Assembly: GCF_003051005.1 (NCBI RefSeq)
Contig: NZ_QAOW01000001.1
Location: 620,001-684,000 of the forward strand
Source of the DNA: Rhodococcus sp. OK519
GTDB lineage: Bacteria > Actinomycetota > Actinomycetes > Mycobacteriales > Mycobacteriaceae
DNA: 64,000 nt
Direction of reading: 5' to 3'
Position numbers and translations under genes: made by a program. The notes beneath the pieces are model-generated. The model was not told the DNA's origin. It did not search any database and was given only the letters and a program-made list of their open reading frames with translations. Within the stretch, counting starts at the first letter, position 1; each line of letters starts with the position of its first letter. Of this stretch, positions 9,465-18,996 are shown one piece after another.

Positions 9465-12400
9465 TCACGCCCGCAATCGGAACCCGCGCGGCGTCGCCGA
9501 GAATCCCACCTCGGTGAGCAGGGGGGCGAAGTCGTTGCCGTGGATGGTGACTCCGTCGACCTTCTCGACGACGACCTTGTCGATGCCGCCGCGCTTGACG
9601 GTGGCGGCCAGGGATTCGGCGGCGGTGCGCAGTGCACCGACGTCGTCGGTGAACGTGAGCACGGTGCGGCCGCCGCGTTCGACGAACAACACCAACTCGC
9701 CCTCGACGAGGACCACGAGGCCACCGGCCTTGCGGCCCGGGCGATGTTTCGGGGCGTCGGGATTCTTGCTGCCGGACATCGTCGGCGGCCACGGGAGCGC
9801 AGCGCCGTACGGGTTCGCCGGATCGCACGCCGCGAGGGTGACGGTGGGGGCGGCCGCGTGGCGGCCCTCGATCGACTCGCTGTACGTCCGCAGGCGGTCG
9901 ACGACATCGGGGATCGAGAACTGCGCTCCACCGAGCGTGTCGACGAAATAGCCACGCCGACAGCGTCCGCCGTCCTCGAAGCCGCGCAGCACCTTGTACA
10001 TCAGGGCGAATCCGCCGGGCACGTTCTCGCTGACCACCGAGCCGCGGGTGACGATGCCGTACCGCTCGAGCAGCAGGTCCGCCGTTGCGTGCGCCCGCAG
10101 CGTCGGGTCCCGTTCGGGTTCGGGGAGCAGCGACCAGCGACCACCCGCGGTTGGCGGACCGGTCCGCGTGGGCATCGTGGGACGTCCGAGGCGGCGATAC
10201 GCATGCGCGCGGGGTGCGCGGCGTGGCGTGCGGTGACTGGGCGTGGAGCGGGAGGTGGCGGACAGCAGCGCCCGCACGGGGGCCAGCGTGTCGTTGCCGA
10301 GGTACCCGGCCCACACCAGATCCCACAGCGCGGTGGTGAGTACGGCGTCGTCGACGCCACCGGAGGGGGTCAGGCCCCCGGCACCCAACGTGTCCGACAG
10401 CTGCCGGAAGAAGTACGCGCCGCCGCCGGCGAGCGCGTCGAGGATGCTGCGGTGGACGTCGGTGAGCTCGATATCGTCGGGTTCGGCGAGAGTGAGCGGC
10501 GACGACTCGGCCAGGTGCAGGCTCACCCAGCCGTCCTTGCCGGAGATCTGCCCGGCCCCCGACCACAGCACCTCACCGGTGGCGGTGAGTTCGTCGAGCA
10601 TCGCGGGGGAGTAGTCCCGCACCCGGGATCCGAGGATCAGTGATTCGAGCGCCGATGCGGGAACCGGCACGCCCGCAAGCTGTTCCACGACGGTGACGAC
10701 GCCGTCGAGCCCGCGCAGCGCCCCGCCGACGTGCTGCCAACTGGGCAGGAAACGGCCCAGCGTCGCGGTGCTCACCGGTTCGACCTCTTCGCGCGCGGCG
10801 GCGAGGGACCGTCGGCGCAGGCGGCGCAGCACCTCGGCGTCACACCATTCGTTGCCCGACGCGCCGGGGCGGAACTCGCCTTCCACGACACGTTTCTCGT
10901 TCGCGAGACGGACCAGCACATCTCGGGCTACCGCCGGGCCGATCCCGAACCGTTCGGCCGCCTCGGCGAGCGTGAACGGTCCGTGGGTGCGGGCGAAGCG
11001 GGCGAGCAAATCACCCAGGGGGTCGTCGACGGGTTCGATGAACGCGGCCGGCGTGCCGATGGGGAGCGGCACGCCGAGTCCGTCGCGCAGGCGAGCCGCG
11101 TCCTCGATCGCCGTCCACCATTGACGTCCCGCGAACGAGACATGCAGGGCGCGGCGGTGGTCGACGAGTTCGGTGAGCCACGGCGTCGGGTCGGACGTCG
11201 AACGCGCCGCGGCCTCGTCGGTGGTGAGCGGGCCGAGCAGGCGCAGCAGGTCGGCCACGCCCTCCTTGTCACGCGCGCGCCAGTCCGGGACCAGGCGTTG
11301 CAGTTCGTGTTCGGCCTTCGCGATGACGTCGGCGTCGAGGAGCTCGCGCAGTTCGACGCGACCGAGCAGCTCGGCCAGCAGCGTCGAATCGAGCGACAGT
11401 GCGGCGGCACGGCGTTCGGCGAGCGGGCTGTCGCCCTCGTACATGAACGCGCCGACGTAGTCGAACAGCAGCGCACTCGCGAACGGCGACGGCGTTGCCG
11501 TCTCGACCTCGACTATCCGGATCTGCCGACGACCGATGCGCCCGAACAGGTCTCGCAGCGCGGGCAGGTCGTAGACGTCCTGCAGGCATTCACGGACCGT
11601 CTCGAGCAGTATCGGGAACGTGGGGTACTTGCGGGCGACGTCGAGCAGTTGCGCCGACCGCTGCCGCTGCTGCCACAGCGGTGCCCGCTTGCCCGGAGTG
11701 CGGCGCGGTAGCAGCAGTGCCCGCGCGGCACATTCACGGAACCGCGACGCGAACAGCGCTGAGCCGCCCACCTCGTCGGTGACGATGTCCTCGATCTCGT
11801 CGCGCTCGAACGCGAACAATTCCGCACCGGGCGGGGTGTCCTCGGTGTCTGGCAGACGCACGATGATGCCGTCGTCGGAGGCGGTCGGCGCGGCGTCGAC
11901 GCCGAACCGTTCCCGAAGACGGGCCCCGACCGCGAGCGCCCACGGCGCGTGCACGCGCAGGCCGTACGGCGAGTGCAGGACCAGACGCCAGTCACCGAGT
12001 TCGTCTCGGAAGCGCTCGACCACCAGCGTCTTGTCGGTGGGCACGCGTCCGGTGGCCTGCTGCTGGTCCGAGACCAGAGCCGCGAGGTTGGTGGTGGCAT
12101 TCGTGTCGAGCCCGGCGGCCACACAGCGCGATGCGACCTCGTCCGGTGTGCTGGTGGACAACTCGCGCAGGAACCCGCCCAGGGCCTCACCGAGTTCGGC
12201 GGGCCGGCCCAGACCGTCGCCGTGCCAGAACGGGAGACGTCCGGGCAGTCCGTAGGCGGGACTGACGAGGACCCGGTCGAATGTGATCTCCTCGATCCGC
12301 CAACTGGTCGCGCCGAGCGCGAACACGTCGCCGACACGGGACTCGTAGACCATCTCCTCGTCGAGTTCACCCACTCTGGACTGCCGCTCACCCACCATGT

Positions 12401-14033
12401 AGACGGCGAACAGGCCGCGATCGGGGATCGCGCCGCCCGACGTCACCGCAAGGCGCTGCGACCCCGGGCGTCCGGTGAGGGTGCCGGCGTCGCGGTCCCA
12501 CACCAGTCGCGGTCGCAGCTCGGCGAACTCGTCGGACGGGTAGCGGCCGGCGAGCAGGTCGAGCGTCGACTCGTACGCCGAGCGCGGCAGGGTCGCGAAC
12601 GACCCGCTCCGACGGACCACGTCATACCAGTGCTCGACGTCGATCGGCTCGAGCGCGGTGGCGGCGACCGTCTGCTGCGCGAGGATGTCGAGCGGATTGG
12701 CGGGGATTTCGAGGGCCTCGATCTTCCCGCTGGTCATACGTTCGACGGTGACGGCGCAGTGGATGAGGTCGGTGCGGTGCTTGGGGAACAACACGCCGCG
12801 GGAGATCTCGCCCACCTGGTGTCCGGCGCGGCCGACGCGCTGCAGACCACTGGCGACCGAGGGCGGCGCCTCCACCTGAACGACGAGATCGACGGCGCCC
12901 ATGTCGATTCCGAGCTCGAGGCTGCTGGTGGCGACGACGCAGCGCAGGCGTCCGGACTTGAGGTCGTCCTCGATGATCGCGCGCTGGTCCTTGCTGACCG
13001 ACCCGTGGTGGGCCCGCGCGAGCAGGGGATCGGCGCCGTAGTTGACCTCGGTGGGCGCCCCGATCTGCGCGGGCGGCTTGCCCTGCTTCTCGACGGTGCC
13101 ACCGAGGCGTTCGGCGTAGATCTCGTTGAGGCGCGCGGTCAGTTTCTCGGCGAGACGGCGAGAGTTCGCGAACACGATCGACGAACGGTGCTCGAGAATC
13201 AGATCCACGATCTGTTCCTCGACGTGCGGCCAGATCGACCCGGACTGCGGAGTCGGCGACATCGAGTCCGGATCTGGTTCCGCGATACCGAGTTCGGTCA
13301 TGTCCTCGACCGGGACCCGCACCGTGAGATCGAACGTCTTGGCGGCCGGCGGCGCCACGATGCGGATCGGTGCCGCGCCCGCGAGGAAGCGGCCCACCTC
13401 CTCGTGCGGTCGCACCGTCGCGGACAGTCCGATGCGCTGGACCGGCTTGTCGCGCAGCAGGTCGAGGCGTTCGAGCGACAACGCCAAGTGCGCGCCGCGC
13501 TTGGTGCCGGCCACGGCGTGAACCTCGTCGACGATGACGGTCTCGACCCCGGCGAGTGTCTCGCGCGCCGCCGACGTGAGCATCAGGAACAGGGACTCGG
13601 GAGTGGTGATGAGAATGTCGGGCGGCGTCTTGATCAGCTTGCGGCGCTCGCCTGCGGGGGTGTCGCCCGAGCGGACGCCCACGCGGACCTCGGGTGGCTC
13701 GAAGCCTAGGCGCTTCGCGGTCTGGGTGATGCCGACCAGCGGCGCCCGCAGGTTCCGCTCGACGTCGACGCCGAGCGCCTTGAGCGGCGAGATATAGAGG
13801 ACCCGCGTGGTGCGATCCGCGTCGTCGGTCGCCGTCGCCAGCCTGTCGAGTGCCCACAGGAAGGCCGACAGCGTCTTGCCCGAACCGGTGGGCGCGACGA
13901 CGAGGGTGTGCGCCCCGCTCGCAATGGAATCCCACGCGCCCAACTGGGCGGCCGTGGGGGCGTCGAAGGCGCCGTCGAACCACTCCCGGGTGGGCGCGGA
14001 GAAACGGTCGAGGACGGCGTCCATGCGAACCAT
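9465..14033 (-). CDS. lhr: Lhr-type ATP-dependent superfamily 2 helicase
   Basis: The product has about 1522 residues, close to actinobacterial Lhr proteins. Walker A APTGSGKT is at residues 47-54, followed by the DEVH box in VIVDEVHAV, LSATVRP (motif III), and the RecA2 motifs SSLELGIDMG and QRVGRAGH. The long C-terminal half contains the winged-helix and Lhr-core extension. Lhr translocates 3'-5' on single-stranded DNA and unwinds RNA:DNA hybrids in DNA repair. Two starts three codons apart are possible (14033 and 14024); the first follows GGCGGG. It is the first gene of an lhr-nei operon. Confidence 0.93.
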   Translation of the reverse strand: MVRMDAVLDRFSAPTREWFDGAFDAPTAAQLGAWDSIASGAHTLVVAPTGSGKTLSAFLWALDRLATATDDADRTTRVLYISPLKALGVDVERNLRAPLVGITQTAKRLGFEPPEVRVGVRSGDTPAGERRKLIKTPPDILITTPESLFLMLTSAARETLAGVETVIVDEVHAVAGTKRGAHLALSLERLDLLRDKPVQRIGLSATVRPHEEVGRFLAGAAPIRIVAPPAAKTFDLTVRVPVEDMTELGIAEPDPDSMSPTPQSGSIWPHVEEQIVDLILEHRSSIVFANSRRLAEKLTARLNEIYAERLGGTVEKQGKPPAQIGAPTEVNYGADPLLARAHHGSVSKDQRAIIEDDLKSGRLRCVVATSSLELGIDMGAVDLVVQVEAPPSVASGLQRVGRAGHQVGEISRGVLFPKHRTDLIHCAVTVERMTSGKIEALEIPANPLDILAQQTVAATALEPIDVEHWYDVVRRSGSFATLPRSAYESTLDLLAGRYPSDEFAELRPRLVWDRDAGTLTGRPGSQRLAVTSGGAIPDRGLFAVYMVGERQSRVGELDEEMVYESRVGDVFALGATSWRIEEITFDRVLVSPAYGLPGRLPFWHGDGLGRPAELGEALGGFLRELSTSTPDEVASRCVAAGLDTNATTNLAALVSDQQQATGRVPTDKTLVVERFRDELGDWRLVLHSPYGLRVHAPWALAVGARLRERFGVDAAPTASDDGIIVRLPDTEDTPPGAELFAFERDEIEDIVTDEVGGSALFASRFRECAARALLLPRRTPGKRAPLWQQRQRSAQLLDVARKYPTFPILLETVRECLQDVYDLPALRDLFGRIGRRQIRIVEVETATPSPFASALLFDYVGAFMYEGDSPLAERRAAALSLDSTLLAELLGRVELRELLDADVIAKAEHELQRLVPDWRARDKEGVADLLRLLGPLTTDEAAARSTSDPTPWLTELVDHRRALHVSFAGRQWWTAIEDAARLRDGLGVPLPIGTPAAFIEPVDDPLGDLLARFARTHGPFTLAEAAERFGIGPAVARDVLVRLANEKRVVEGEFRPGASGNEWCDAEVLRRLRRRSLAAAREEVEPVSTATLGRFLPSWQHVGGALRGLDGVVTVVEQLAGVPVPASALESLILGSRVRDYSPAMLDELTATGEVLWSGAGQISGKDGWVSLHLAESSPLTLAEPDDIELTDVHRSILDALAGGGAYFFRQLSDTLGAGGLTPSGGVDDAVLTTALWDLVWAGYLGNDTLAPVRALLSATSRSTPSHRTPRRAPRAHAYRRLGRPTMPTRTGPPTAGGRWSLLPEPERDPTLRAHATADLLLERYGIVTRGSVVSENVPGGFALMYKVLRGFEDGGRCRRGYFVDTLGGAQFSIPDVVDRLRTYSESIEGRHAAAPTVTLAACDPANPYGAALPWPPTMSGSKNPDAPKHRPGRKAGGLVVLVEGELVLFVERGGRTVLTFTDDVGALRTAAESLAATVKRGGIDKVVVEKVDGVTIHGNDFAPLLTEVGFSATPRGFRLRA

Positions 14034-14283
14034 CTTGCCCGCCGCCACCGACAGGCGCTGAGATCCGTCCGGCCGCGCTGTCCGCGTAGTACTTTCCGGA
14101 ACAAACACAAGAACGATCGGTCTTCACCTACGACGGGCGGGGCGGCATGGAGACGTTGAACTCACCACCAGCCAGTCGACCACTCGTTCTTCGTGCCCAC
14201 CATCGTCCTGGCCGTCACGACCGTCGCCGCGGGTGCCGGGCTGGGTCTGTTGCTGGGCTGACGATCTTGTCGGAGGGTACCGC

Positions 14284-14289
14284 TAGCAT
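14284..14289 (+). promoter_or_regulatory. -10 hexamer TAGCAT for a probable leaderless transcript of the HNH gene
   Basis: TANNNT ending 7 bases before the ATG at 14297; no Shine-Dalgarno sequence is present. Confidence 0.45.
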
Positions 14290-14296
14290 CGAATGC

Positions 14297-15919
14297 ATGT
14301 TCGATACGGGGGTGGCGGGCGGAGGCGCGTTGGGCGATCCGGCAGTGGGTCTGCAGGAGCGACACGCGCGGATTGCCCGTGAACAGTATTGCGAGATCGA
14401 CGCGGTCACCACGCTGTTCGTGGCGCGATGCGAGGAGGACGCGCGGGCCGGGCGGAACGAGGCCCACCAGGGCGAGTTCGTGCACGTCGAGGTCGCGAGC
14501 ATTCTCGGACTGACCGAGCCTGCAGCGCGGCGCATGATCGGACTCGGGTGCGAGCTGCGGTGGCGATTGCACCTGGTCGGTGCGTATTTCCGTGCGGGGC
14601 GAATCGATCTCGTCAAGACGTATGCGCTGGCGGAGGTCTTGGCGAACGTCTCCGACGACAAACTCGTCGAGATCGAACGGTTGTTGCTCGACGGGGCCGG
14701 GCGGATGTCGACAACGCGGCTGCGGGCGCGGGCGCGTCGACTGATCGCCCGACTCGACCCGGACGGAGTTCGTGAGCGCCGTCGCAGCGCCGAGCGAGAC
14801 CGCGACGTGCGGGTAGTTGCCGGCGAGGACGGGATGTCCGGTGTCGAGGGCGTGGTGCCTGCAGCCGGAGGCCGGATCCTCGCCGAGCGGCTGCGGGCGA
14901 TGGCTTTCGGGGTGTGCGCGCGCGATCCACGGACGCACCCGCAACGGCGCGCTGACGCGCTGGTGGCACTCGCTGAGGGGCACGGTGGGCTCACGTGTAC
15001 ATGCGGACGTTCGGATTGCACCGCCACTTCAGATCCTCAGCCCCGCTCCGGGGTAAGGGTGCAGCTACTGGTGGGCGTGAACGCCACGACGCTGCTCGGG
15101 TTGGATGATCGGCCGGGGTTCCTGTTCGGGCACGGACCGATCGATGCGGACCTGGCTCGTGATCTCGCTGCCGACGCGACCTGGAGACAGGTCCTCACGC
15201 TCACTGAACGGGATCGGGCACGGTTGGGTCGAGAACAACCCGCCGGCGCGAGACCTCCCGGCTCGATTGCCGGTGTCGGGCGCACTTGCCCGCGACCGGG
15301 AACACCGCCGGCCGTCGTGTCGGAACGGACCCAGCGGTGGCGACGGGAACGGACGTACCGCCCCGGCGCGCAACTTGCGGACGTCGTCCGCACGAGGGAC
15401 GGACTGTGCCGGTTCCCGAATTGTGTTGTTCCCGCGCAGAATTGCGACATTGACCACACGATCCCGTTCGGGCACGAAAACCCCGAACGCGGCGGGCTCA
15501 CCGTCGAGGACAACCTGGCGTGCCTGTGCCGGACTCATCACCGGCTGAAGACTCTCGGCGACTGGTCCGTACGGCAGATCGGTGGCGGTCGGCTGGAATG
15601 GGCAGATCCAGCGGGACGGGTCACCGTCACGACGCCCCAGGGGCCGTTCGCCGATCCCGTGGAACCAGACCTGCATTCCGGCGTCCATCCAGCATTGCTC
15701 GCCCGGCTCACAGATGCGCATACGCTGCAACGACTCCGGCCGTCGGCAGTCGAGGCCGACATCGAGTATCTGCTCGATGCGCGTGTTTCGCCTGCTGCGC
15801 GACCCCGCGCGCGCCGGCGAACGCGGAATCCCGGGACGATTCGGTCGAGGTGTGGGCCTCGCTCCACTTCGAGTCCCAAGGACACTGGGGCGGATGCGGC
15901 TGAGTCGCCTCCGTTCTGA
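14297..15919 (+). CDS. DUF222 / 13E12-type HNH endonuclease domain protein
   Basis: The product has 540 residues. The N-terminal two thirds are helical and match DUF222 of the 13E12 repeat family. Near residues 370-415 is an HNH nuclease domain: CRFPNC, CDIDHTIPFGH, then NLACLCRTHHRLK, with the paired cysteines and histidines intact. These proteins occur in many copies in mycobacteria and rhodococci; their biological role is not established and some are linked to mobile DNA. The ATG at 14297 follows a TAGCAT hexamer by 7 bases. The tail is arginine/serine/proline-rich and probably disordered. Confidence 0.85.
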   Translation: MFDTGVAGGGALGDPAVGLQERHARIAREQYCEIDAVTTLFVARCEEDARAGRNEAHQGEFVHVEVASILGLTEPAARRMIGLGCELRWRLHLVGAYFRAGRIDLVKTYALAEVLANVSDDKLVEIERLLLDGAGRMSTTRLRARARRLIARLDPDGVRERRRSAERDRDVRVVAGEDGMSGVEGVVPAAGGRILAERLRAMAFGVCARDPRTHPQRRADALVALAEGHGGLTCTCGRSDCTATSDPQPRSGVRVQLLVGVNATTLLGLDDRPGFLFGHGPIDADLARDLAADATWRQVLTLTERDRARLGREQPAGARPPGSIAGVGRTCPRPGTPPAVVSERTQRWRRERTYRPGAQLADVVRTRDGLCRFPNCVVPAQNCDIDHTIPFGHENPERGGLTVEDNLACLCRTHHRLKTLGDWSVRQIGGGRLEWADPAGRVTVTTPQGPFADPVEPDLHSGVHPALLARLTDAHTLQRLRPSAVEADIEYLLDARVSPAARPRARRRTRNPGTIRSRCGPRSTSSPKDTGADAAESPPF

Positions 15920-15933
15920 GCGACTGGATGGCG

Positions 15934-16672
15934 CTACATCGCGCGGTAGAGATCCGAGCTCGCCTTGCACGCGTGGGCGAGGCGGTCGATTCGGTCGGGA
16001 GCGGCGATGGGCCAGTCGACACCCGCTTCCATCAGTTCGGTCGTAGCCTCGTCGCCGATCGTGACCGGATTGTCGCCGCGCGGATTACTTTCGCGATCAC
16101 CGCGATTCGACAGCGCAACGACGTCGGGCAACAGGTCGGTCTCCGGGCGTGGCACGTTCACGGCGCCGTCGCGTCGGGTCGTGTGGTTCGTGGTGTCGTG
16201 GAACGACAATGTGGTGAAGTCACGCCCGCGCGTCAGCGCCAACTCCGTCATCCGGGCGAGCAGGCCATCGCGGGTCCGTTCGTAGACGCCGAGCCCACGG
16301 TCGGCCACCGCGATGAACGTCTCCGCCAGCCCAGCGCCGCACGATCGGGCCGGTGGACATGTCGGTGAAATCGAACTGCAGGCGTCGGGTGAACTCGGGT
16401 GCGAGGAACGGCGCCAGTTCCTCGGGGATCCGGTAGCCCGAATGCGGACAGCTGACGAGGAGATCCGCGTCCTCGAGCGCCTGGTCGAGCGTTCGATCGT
16501 CGCGGCCGGCGAAGAACACGATGTCGTCGGCCGTGAATTCCTCTGGCGCGGTAGGGAAATGCGGTCGAATCGGACATCCCCGGACGTTGCGGGATCGGCG
16601 ACGGCCCGCGTCGTCGAAGTCGGTCGAGAATCGGTCAGGAATCTCGGTAAGGCCGTACAGACCGGCCTGCAC
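15934..16672 (-). pseudogene. Frameshifted N-formylglutamate amidohydrolase-like gene
   Basis: Two overlapping frames together give one family-like protein of about 245 residues. The first, from a GTG at 16672, has LLVSCPHSGYRIPEELAP, typical of N-formylglutamate amidohydrolases, and runs to STGPIVRRWAG. The second picks up at about 16330 with ETFIAVADRGLGVYERTRD and continues to the stop at 15934 with LSFHDTTNHT and PRPETDLLP. Removing one G near 16329 (GGCGGAGACG in the coding strand) would join them without loss. So this is a single-base frameshift, a real lesion or a sequencing error. The family call rests on the PHSG segment and is moderate. Confidence 0.65.
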
Positions 16673-16673
16673 T

Positions 16674-16686
16674 CATTAGTCTAATG
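16674..16686. promoter_or_regulatory. 13-bp palindrome at the start of the frameshifted gene
   Basis: CATTAG-T-CTAATG is a perfect inverted repeat. On the minus strand it contains TAGACT ending 5 bases before the GTG at 16672, so it may combine a -10 element with an operator. Confidence 0.35.
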
Positions 16687-16746
16687 GATGTTCCGGACGG
16701 TCTTTGACCAGGTCGGGGCCGTCTTCCCGCAAGGAGGGAGCTCCCC

Positions 16747-17343
16747 GTGAAACTCCACAGGACTGCTGCTGTGTCCGTGCTTGCGATCGCCGCGCTCGGT
16801 GTCGCGACGGGTACCGCCTATGCCGAGCCCGGTCCGCCGACTCCCGGTGCGATCCACTACCAGACGCAGATCGGTGCGAACGGTACGTCGCTCGACACCG
16901 TGCTCGATGCCGGCACCTTCCGGGTCGCCGGGAACTCCGTCGACGTCGTCGACCCGGCCGGCGCCACGGTCGGGACGGTCCCGCTCACCTACCGGGTGGC
17001 AGGTGTCGACGTACCCCTGGTGCCGTCCGTCGACGGGAACAGGCTCACCCTCACGCCGGCGGTCCCCGCGCAGGGAGTGGGTGCGCTGCACAACGTGGAC
17101 GCCCGGCAGGACGCCTACTCCAACATGGTCGGCGAGATCGAGAAGGGTTGGGTCAACGGCGGCCAGATGAACGCGCAGATCGGCGCGGGTGTCGGAGCTG
17201 TCGTCGGCTGTGTGCTGTTCCTGTTCGTCGGCTGCATTCCGGGCGCGGCGATCGGTGGCGCGATCGGTGCGGCAACCGGAATCACCAACAACAACCCGGT
17301 GGTTCAGCCCGCCATTTTCGATTTCATCGCCACGCTCTACTGA
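16747..17343 (+). CDS. Secreted protein with a C-terminal glycine-zipper-like hydrophobic region
   Basis: The product has 198 residues. A clear Sec signal peptide runs from MKLHRTAAVSVLAIAALG to a cleavage site after AYA at about residue 26. The mature N-terminal part looks like a beta-rich domain. The C-terminal part has a glycine/alanine-rich hydrophobic stretch (about residues 155-185) with two cysteines 10 residues apart in VGCVLFLFVGC, reminiscent of glycine-zipper membrane insertion. Similar small exported proteins are common in Rhodococcus and Nocardia without known function. The GTG start is supported by AAGGAGGGA upstream. Confidence 0.8.
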   Translation: MKLHRTAAVSVLAIAALGVATGTAYAEPGPPTPGAIHYQTQIGANGTSLDTVLDAGTFRVAGNSVDVVDPAGATVGTVPLTYRVAGVDVPLVPSVDGNRLTLTPAVPAQGVGALHNVDARQDAYSNMVGEIEKGWVNGGQMNAQIGAGVGAVVGCVLFLFVGCIPGAAIGGAIGAATGITNNNPVVQPAIFDFIATLY

Positions 17344-17360
17344 CCGAGCCGGGAGGACGG

Positions 17361-17987
17361 TCAGGAGCCGACGCTCGCCCCTGAGTCGGGGAGGGGCGAG
17401 CCTCGGAGTAGCAGGGCCCGCAGGTTGTCGGTAACGATGCGTGCCGAGATGGTCGGGTCGATCGCGCGCTGGATCCCCAGCCCCACGCCGAGGCTCAGGA
17501 TGCTGCGCGCCGCGTCGTCGGGAGGCAGTGGCAGTTCGATGCCGGTCGCTGTGGTGAGCGAATTGACCAGTGCCAGAACCATTCCGTGAGCCATCCCGAG
17601 CGTCGACGCCAGCGCCGCCTGGACCTCGGGATCGTGTCGGCAGGCCGCGATGAACTCGAACTCGAGCATCGTCCAGCCCACGTCTCCGAGGGTGTGTTCT
17701 GCCCAGTCCTGGATGCGGTCGAGCAGTTGGTCCAGTCCGCCGTCGGCGGCGACGATCACCGCCACCTCCTCGAACTTCGTCGTGTGGATCAGTTCGAGGA
17801 CCTCGAGGCACAACTCTTTCTTGCCGCGGAAGTTCGAGTAGACCGCGCCCTTGGAGTACCCGGCCGCCTCGGCGACCTTCTCGAGCGACGTCGCCGCGTA
17901 GCCGTCGGTGAGGAACAGGTCGCGGGCGGTCGCGAGCAGATCCGCGCGGGTGCGGGCTTGGCTCTCCGATCTGGTCAAACGTGCCAT
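17361..17987 (-). CDS. TetR/AcrR family transcriptional regulator
   Basis: The product has 208 residues. The DNA-binding domain reads TRADLLATARDLFLTDGYAATSLEKVAEAAG (given in part) followed by YSKGAVYSNFRGKKEL, a textbook TetR helix-turn-helix. The C-terminal ligand domain is not assignable. The ATG at 17987 fits the usual length before the first helix; an in-frame GTG seven codons upstream is possible. It diverges from the patatin-BVMO-SDR operon with a 61-bp gap, so it is the natural candidate repressor of those genes. It converges with the secreted-protein gene. Confidence 0.85.
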   Translation of the reverse strand: MARLTRSESQARTRADLLATARDLFLTDGYAATSLEKVAEAAGYSKGAVYSNFRGKKELCLEVLELIHTTKFEEVAVIVAADGGLDQLLDRIQDWAEHTLGDVGWTMLEFEFIAACRHDPEVQAALASTLGMAHGMVLALVNSLTTATGIELPLPPDDAARSILSLGVGLGIQRAIDPTISARIVTDNLRALLLRGSPLPDSGASVGS

Positions 17988-18036
17988 GCGGTCATTCTCC
18001 ACGACCATTGGGCTACCGCGGGTATCTGAATGCTGT

Positions 18037-18042
18037 TAGTTT
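18037..18042 (+). promoter_or_regulatory. -10 hexamer TAGTTT for the patatin-BVMO-SDR operon
   Basis: Ends 6 bases before the ATG at 18049, consistent with a leaderless transcript; it lies in the region shared with the divergent TetR gene. Confidence 0.45.
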
Positions 18043-18048
18043 CTGAGT

Positions 18049-18996
18049 ATGACGTCGAGTGACACACATCTCAGTCGTGGCTTGGTCATCGGGTGCGGGG
18101 GAACGCTGGGGGCCGCGTGGACCGTCGCGGCGCTGGTCGCGGTACGCGACGCGCTCGGGTGGGATCCCCGGGGCGCGGACGCGCTCGTCGGCACGTCGGC
18201 GGGCGCCGAACTCGTGACGATGCTCGGCAGCGGGATCGGGGTCGACGAGATCCTTGCAATACAACTGGGGGAGTCCATACATCCGGTACTGGCAGCGCAC
18301 CTCGCGGGCGCGCCCGGACGATTGCCTCCGTTGCCGAAGCCGCGTCTCGGCTCGCCAGGCCTGCTCCGGCGGGGCCTGCCCACCGTGACCGGGCTGAGCG
18401 GGTTGCTGCCGGAGGGCGGCGGAGACGCGGGGTGGCTGGACCGTCTCGCCACGGGCGTCGCGGACGCCGGGGGTTGGGTTGCCCACCCCGCCACGTGGCT
18501 GGTCGCGATGGACTACGCCACCGGTGAGCGGGTGGCGTTCGGAGCGCAGGGGGCGCCGAACGCGACGCTGTCGGAGGCGTTGCGGGCGTCGTGGGCGATC
18601 CCGGGCTGGATGCCGTCCGTCCGAATCGACGACAGGCGGTTCGTCGACGGCGGTGCGGCGTCCACGGCATCGGCCGACCTGTTGGCCGGTCGCGGACTCG
18701 ACGAGGTGATCGTGCTGGCGCCGATGGCCTCTCAGGGCCGGATCCGGGCGAGCGGGGCGGCGGTTCTCGAGCGCCTGATGCTGCGGAACTGGATGAGCGC
18801 CGGACTCGATGCAGAGTGTGCGGCGCTGGAGGCGGCCGGCACGCGCGTCATCCGCGTCGACGCAACCGCCGAAGATCTCGCGGTGCTGGGGCCCAACTTC
18901 ATGGACGACCGGCGTCGGCTCGCCACCCTCGAACACTCGCTGCGTAGCACCCGCACCGCGGTGGAACGCGCCCTCACGACAGGAGTTCGTGCATGA
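18049..18996 (+). CDS. Patatin-like phospholipase family protein
   Basis: The product has 315 residues and carries all patatin landmarks: the oxyanion GCGGTLG at about 16-22, the nucleophile GTSAG with Ser50, and the catalytic Asp200 in FVDGGAAS. Patatins hydrolyse acyl esters of phospholipids and neutral lipids through a Ser-Asp dyad. There is no signal peptide, so cytoplasmic action is likely. The stop overlaps the start of the monooxygenase gene (ATGA), indicating translational coupling. The partner genes suggest processing of a hydrophobic ketone or ester, but the substrate cannot be read from the sequence. Confidence 0.87.
   Translation: MTSSDTHLSRGLVIGCGGTLGAAWTVAALVAVRDALGWDPRGADALVGTSAGAELVTMLGSGIGVDEILAIQLGESIHPVLAAHLAGAPGRLPPLPKPRLGSPGLLRRGLPTVTGLSGLLPEGGGDAGWLDRLATGVADAGGWVAHPATWLVAMDYATGERVAFGAQGAPNATLSEALRASWAIPGWMPSVRIDDRRFVDGGAASTASADLLAGRGLDEVIVLAPMASQGRIRASGAAVLERLMLRNWMSAGLDAECAALEAAGTRVIRVDATAEDLAVLGPNFMDDRRRLATLEHSLRSTRTAVERALTTGVRA

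Noticed and set aside
14297-15919. The HNH gene as part of an insertion sequence or prophage
   Set aside because: No terminal inverted repeats, target-site duplication or neighbouring phage genes; DUF222/HNH genes are frequent stand-alone chromosomal genes.
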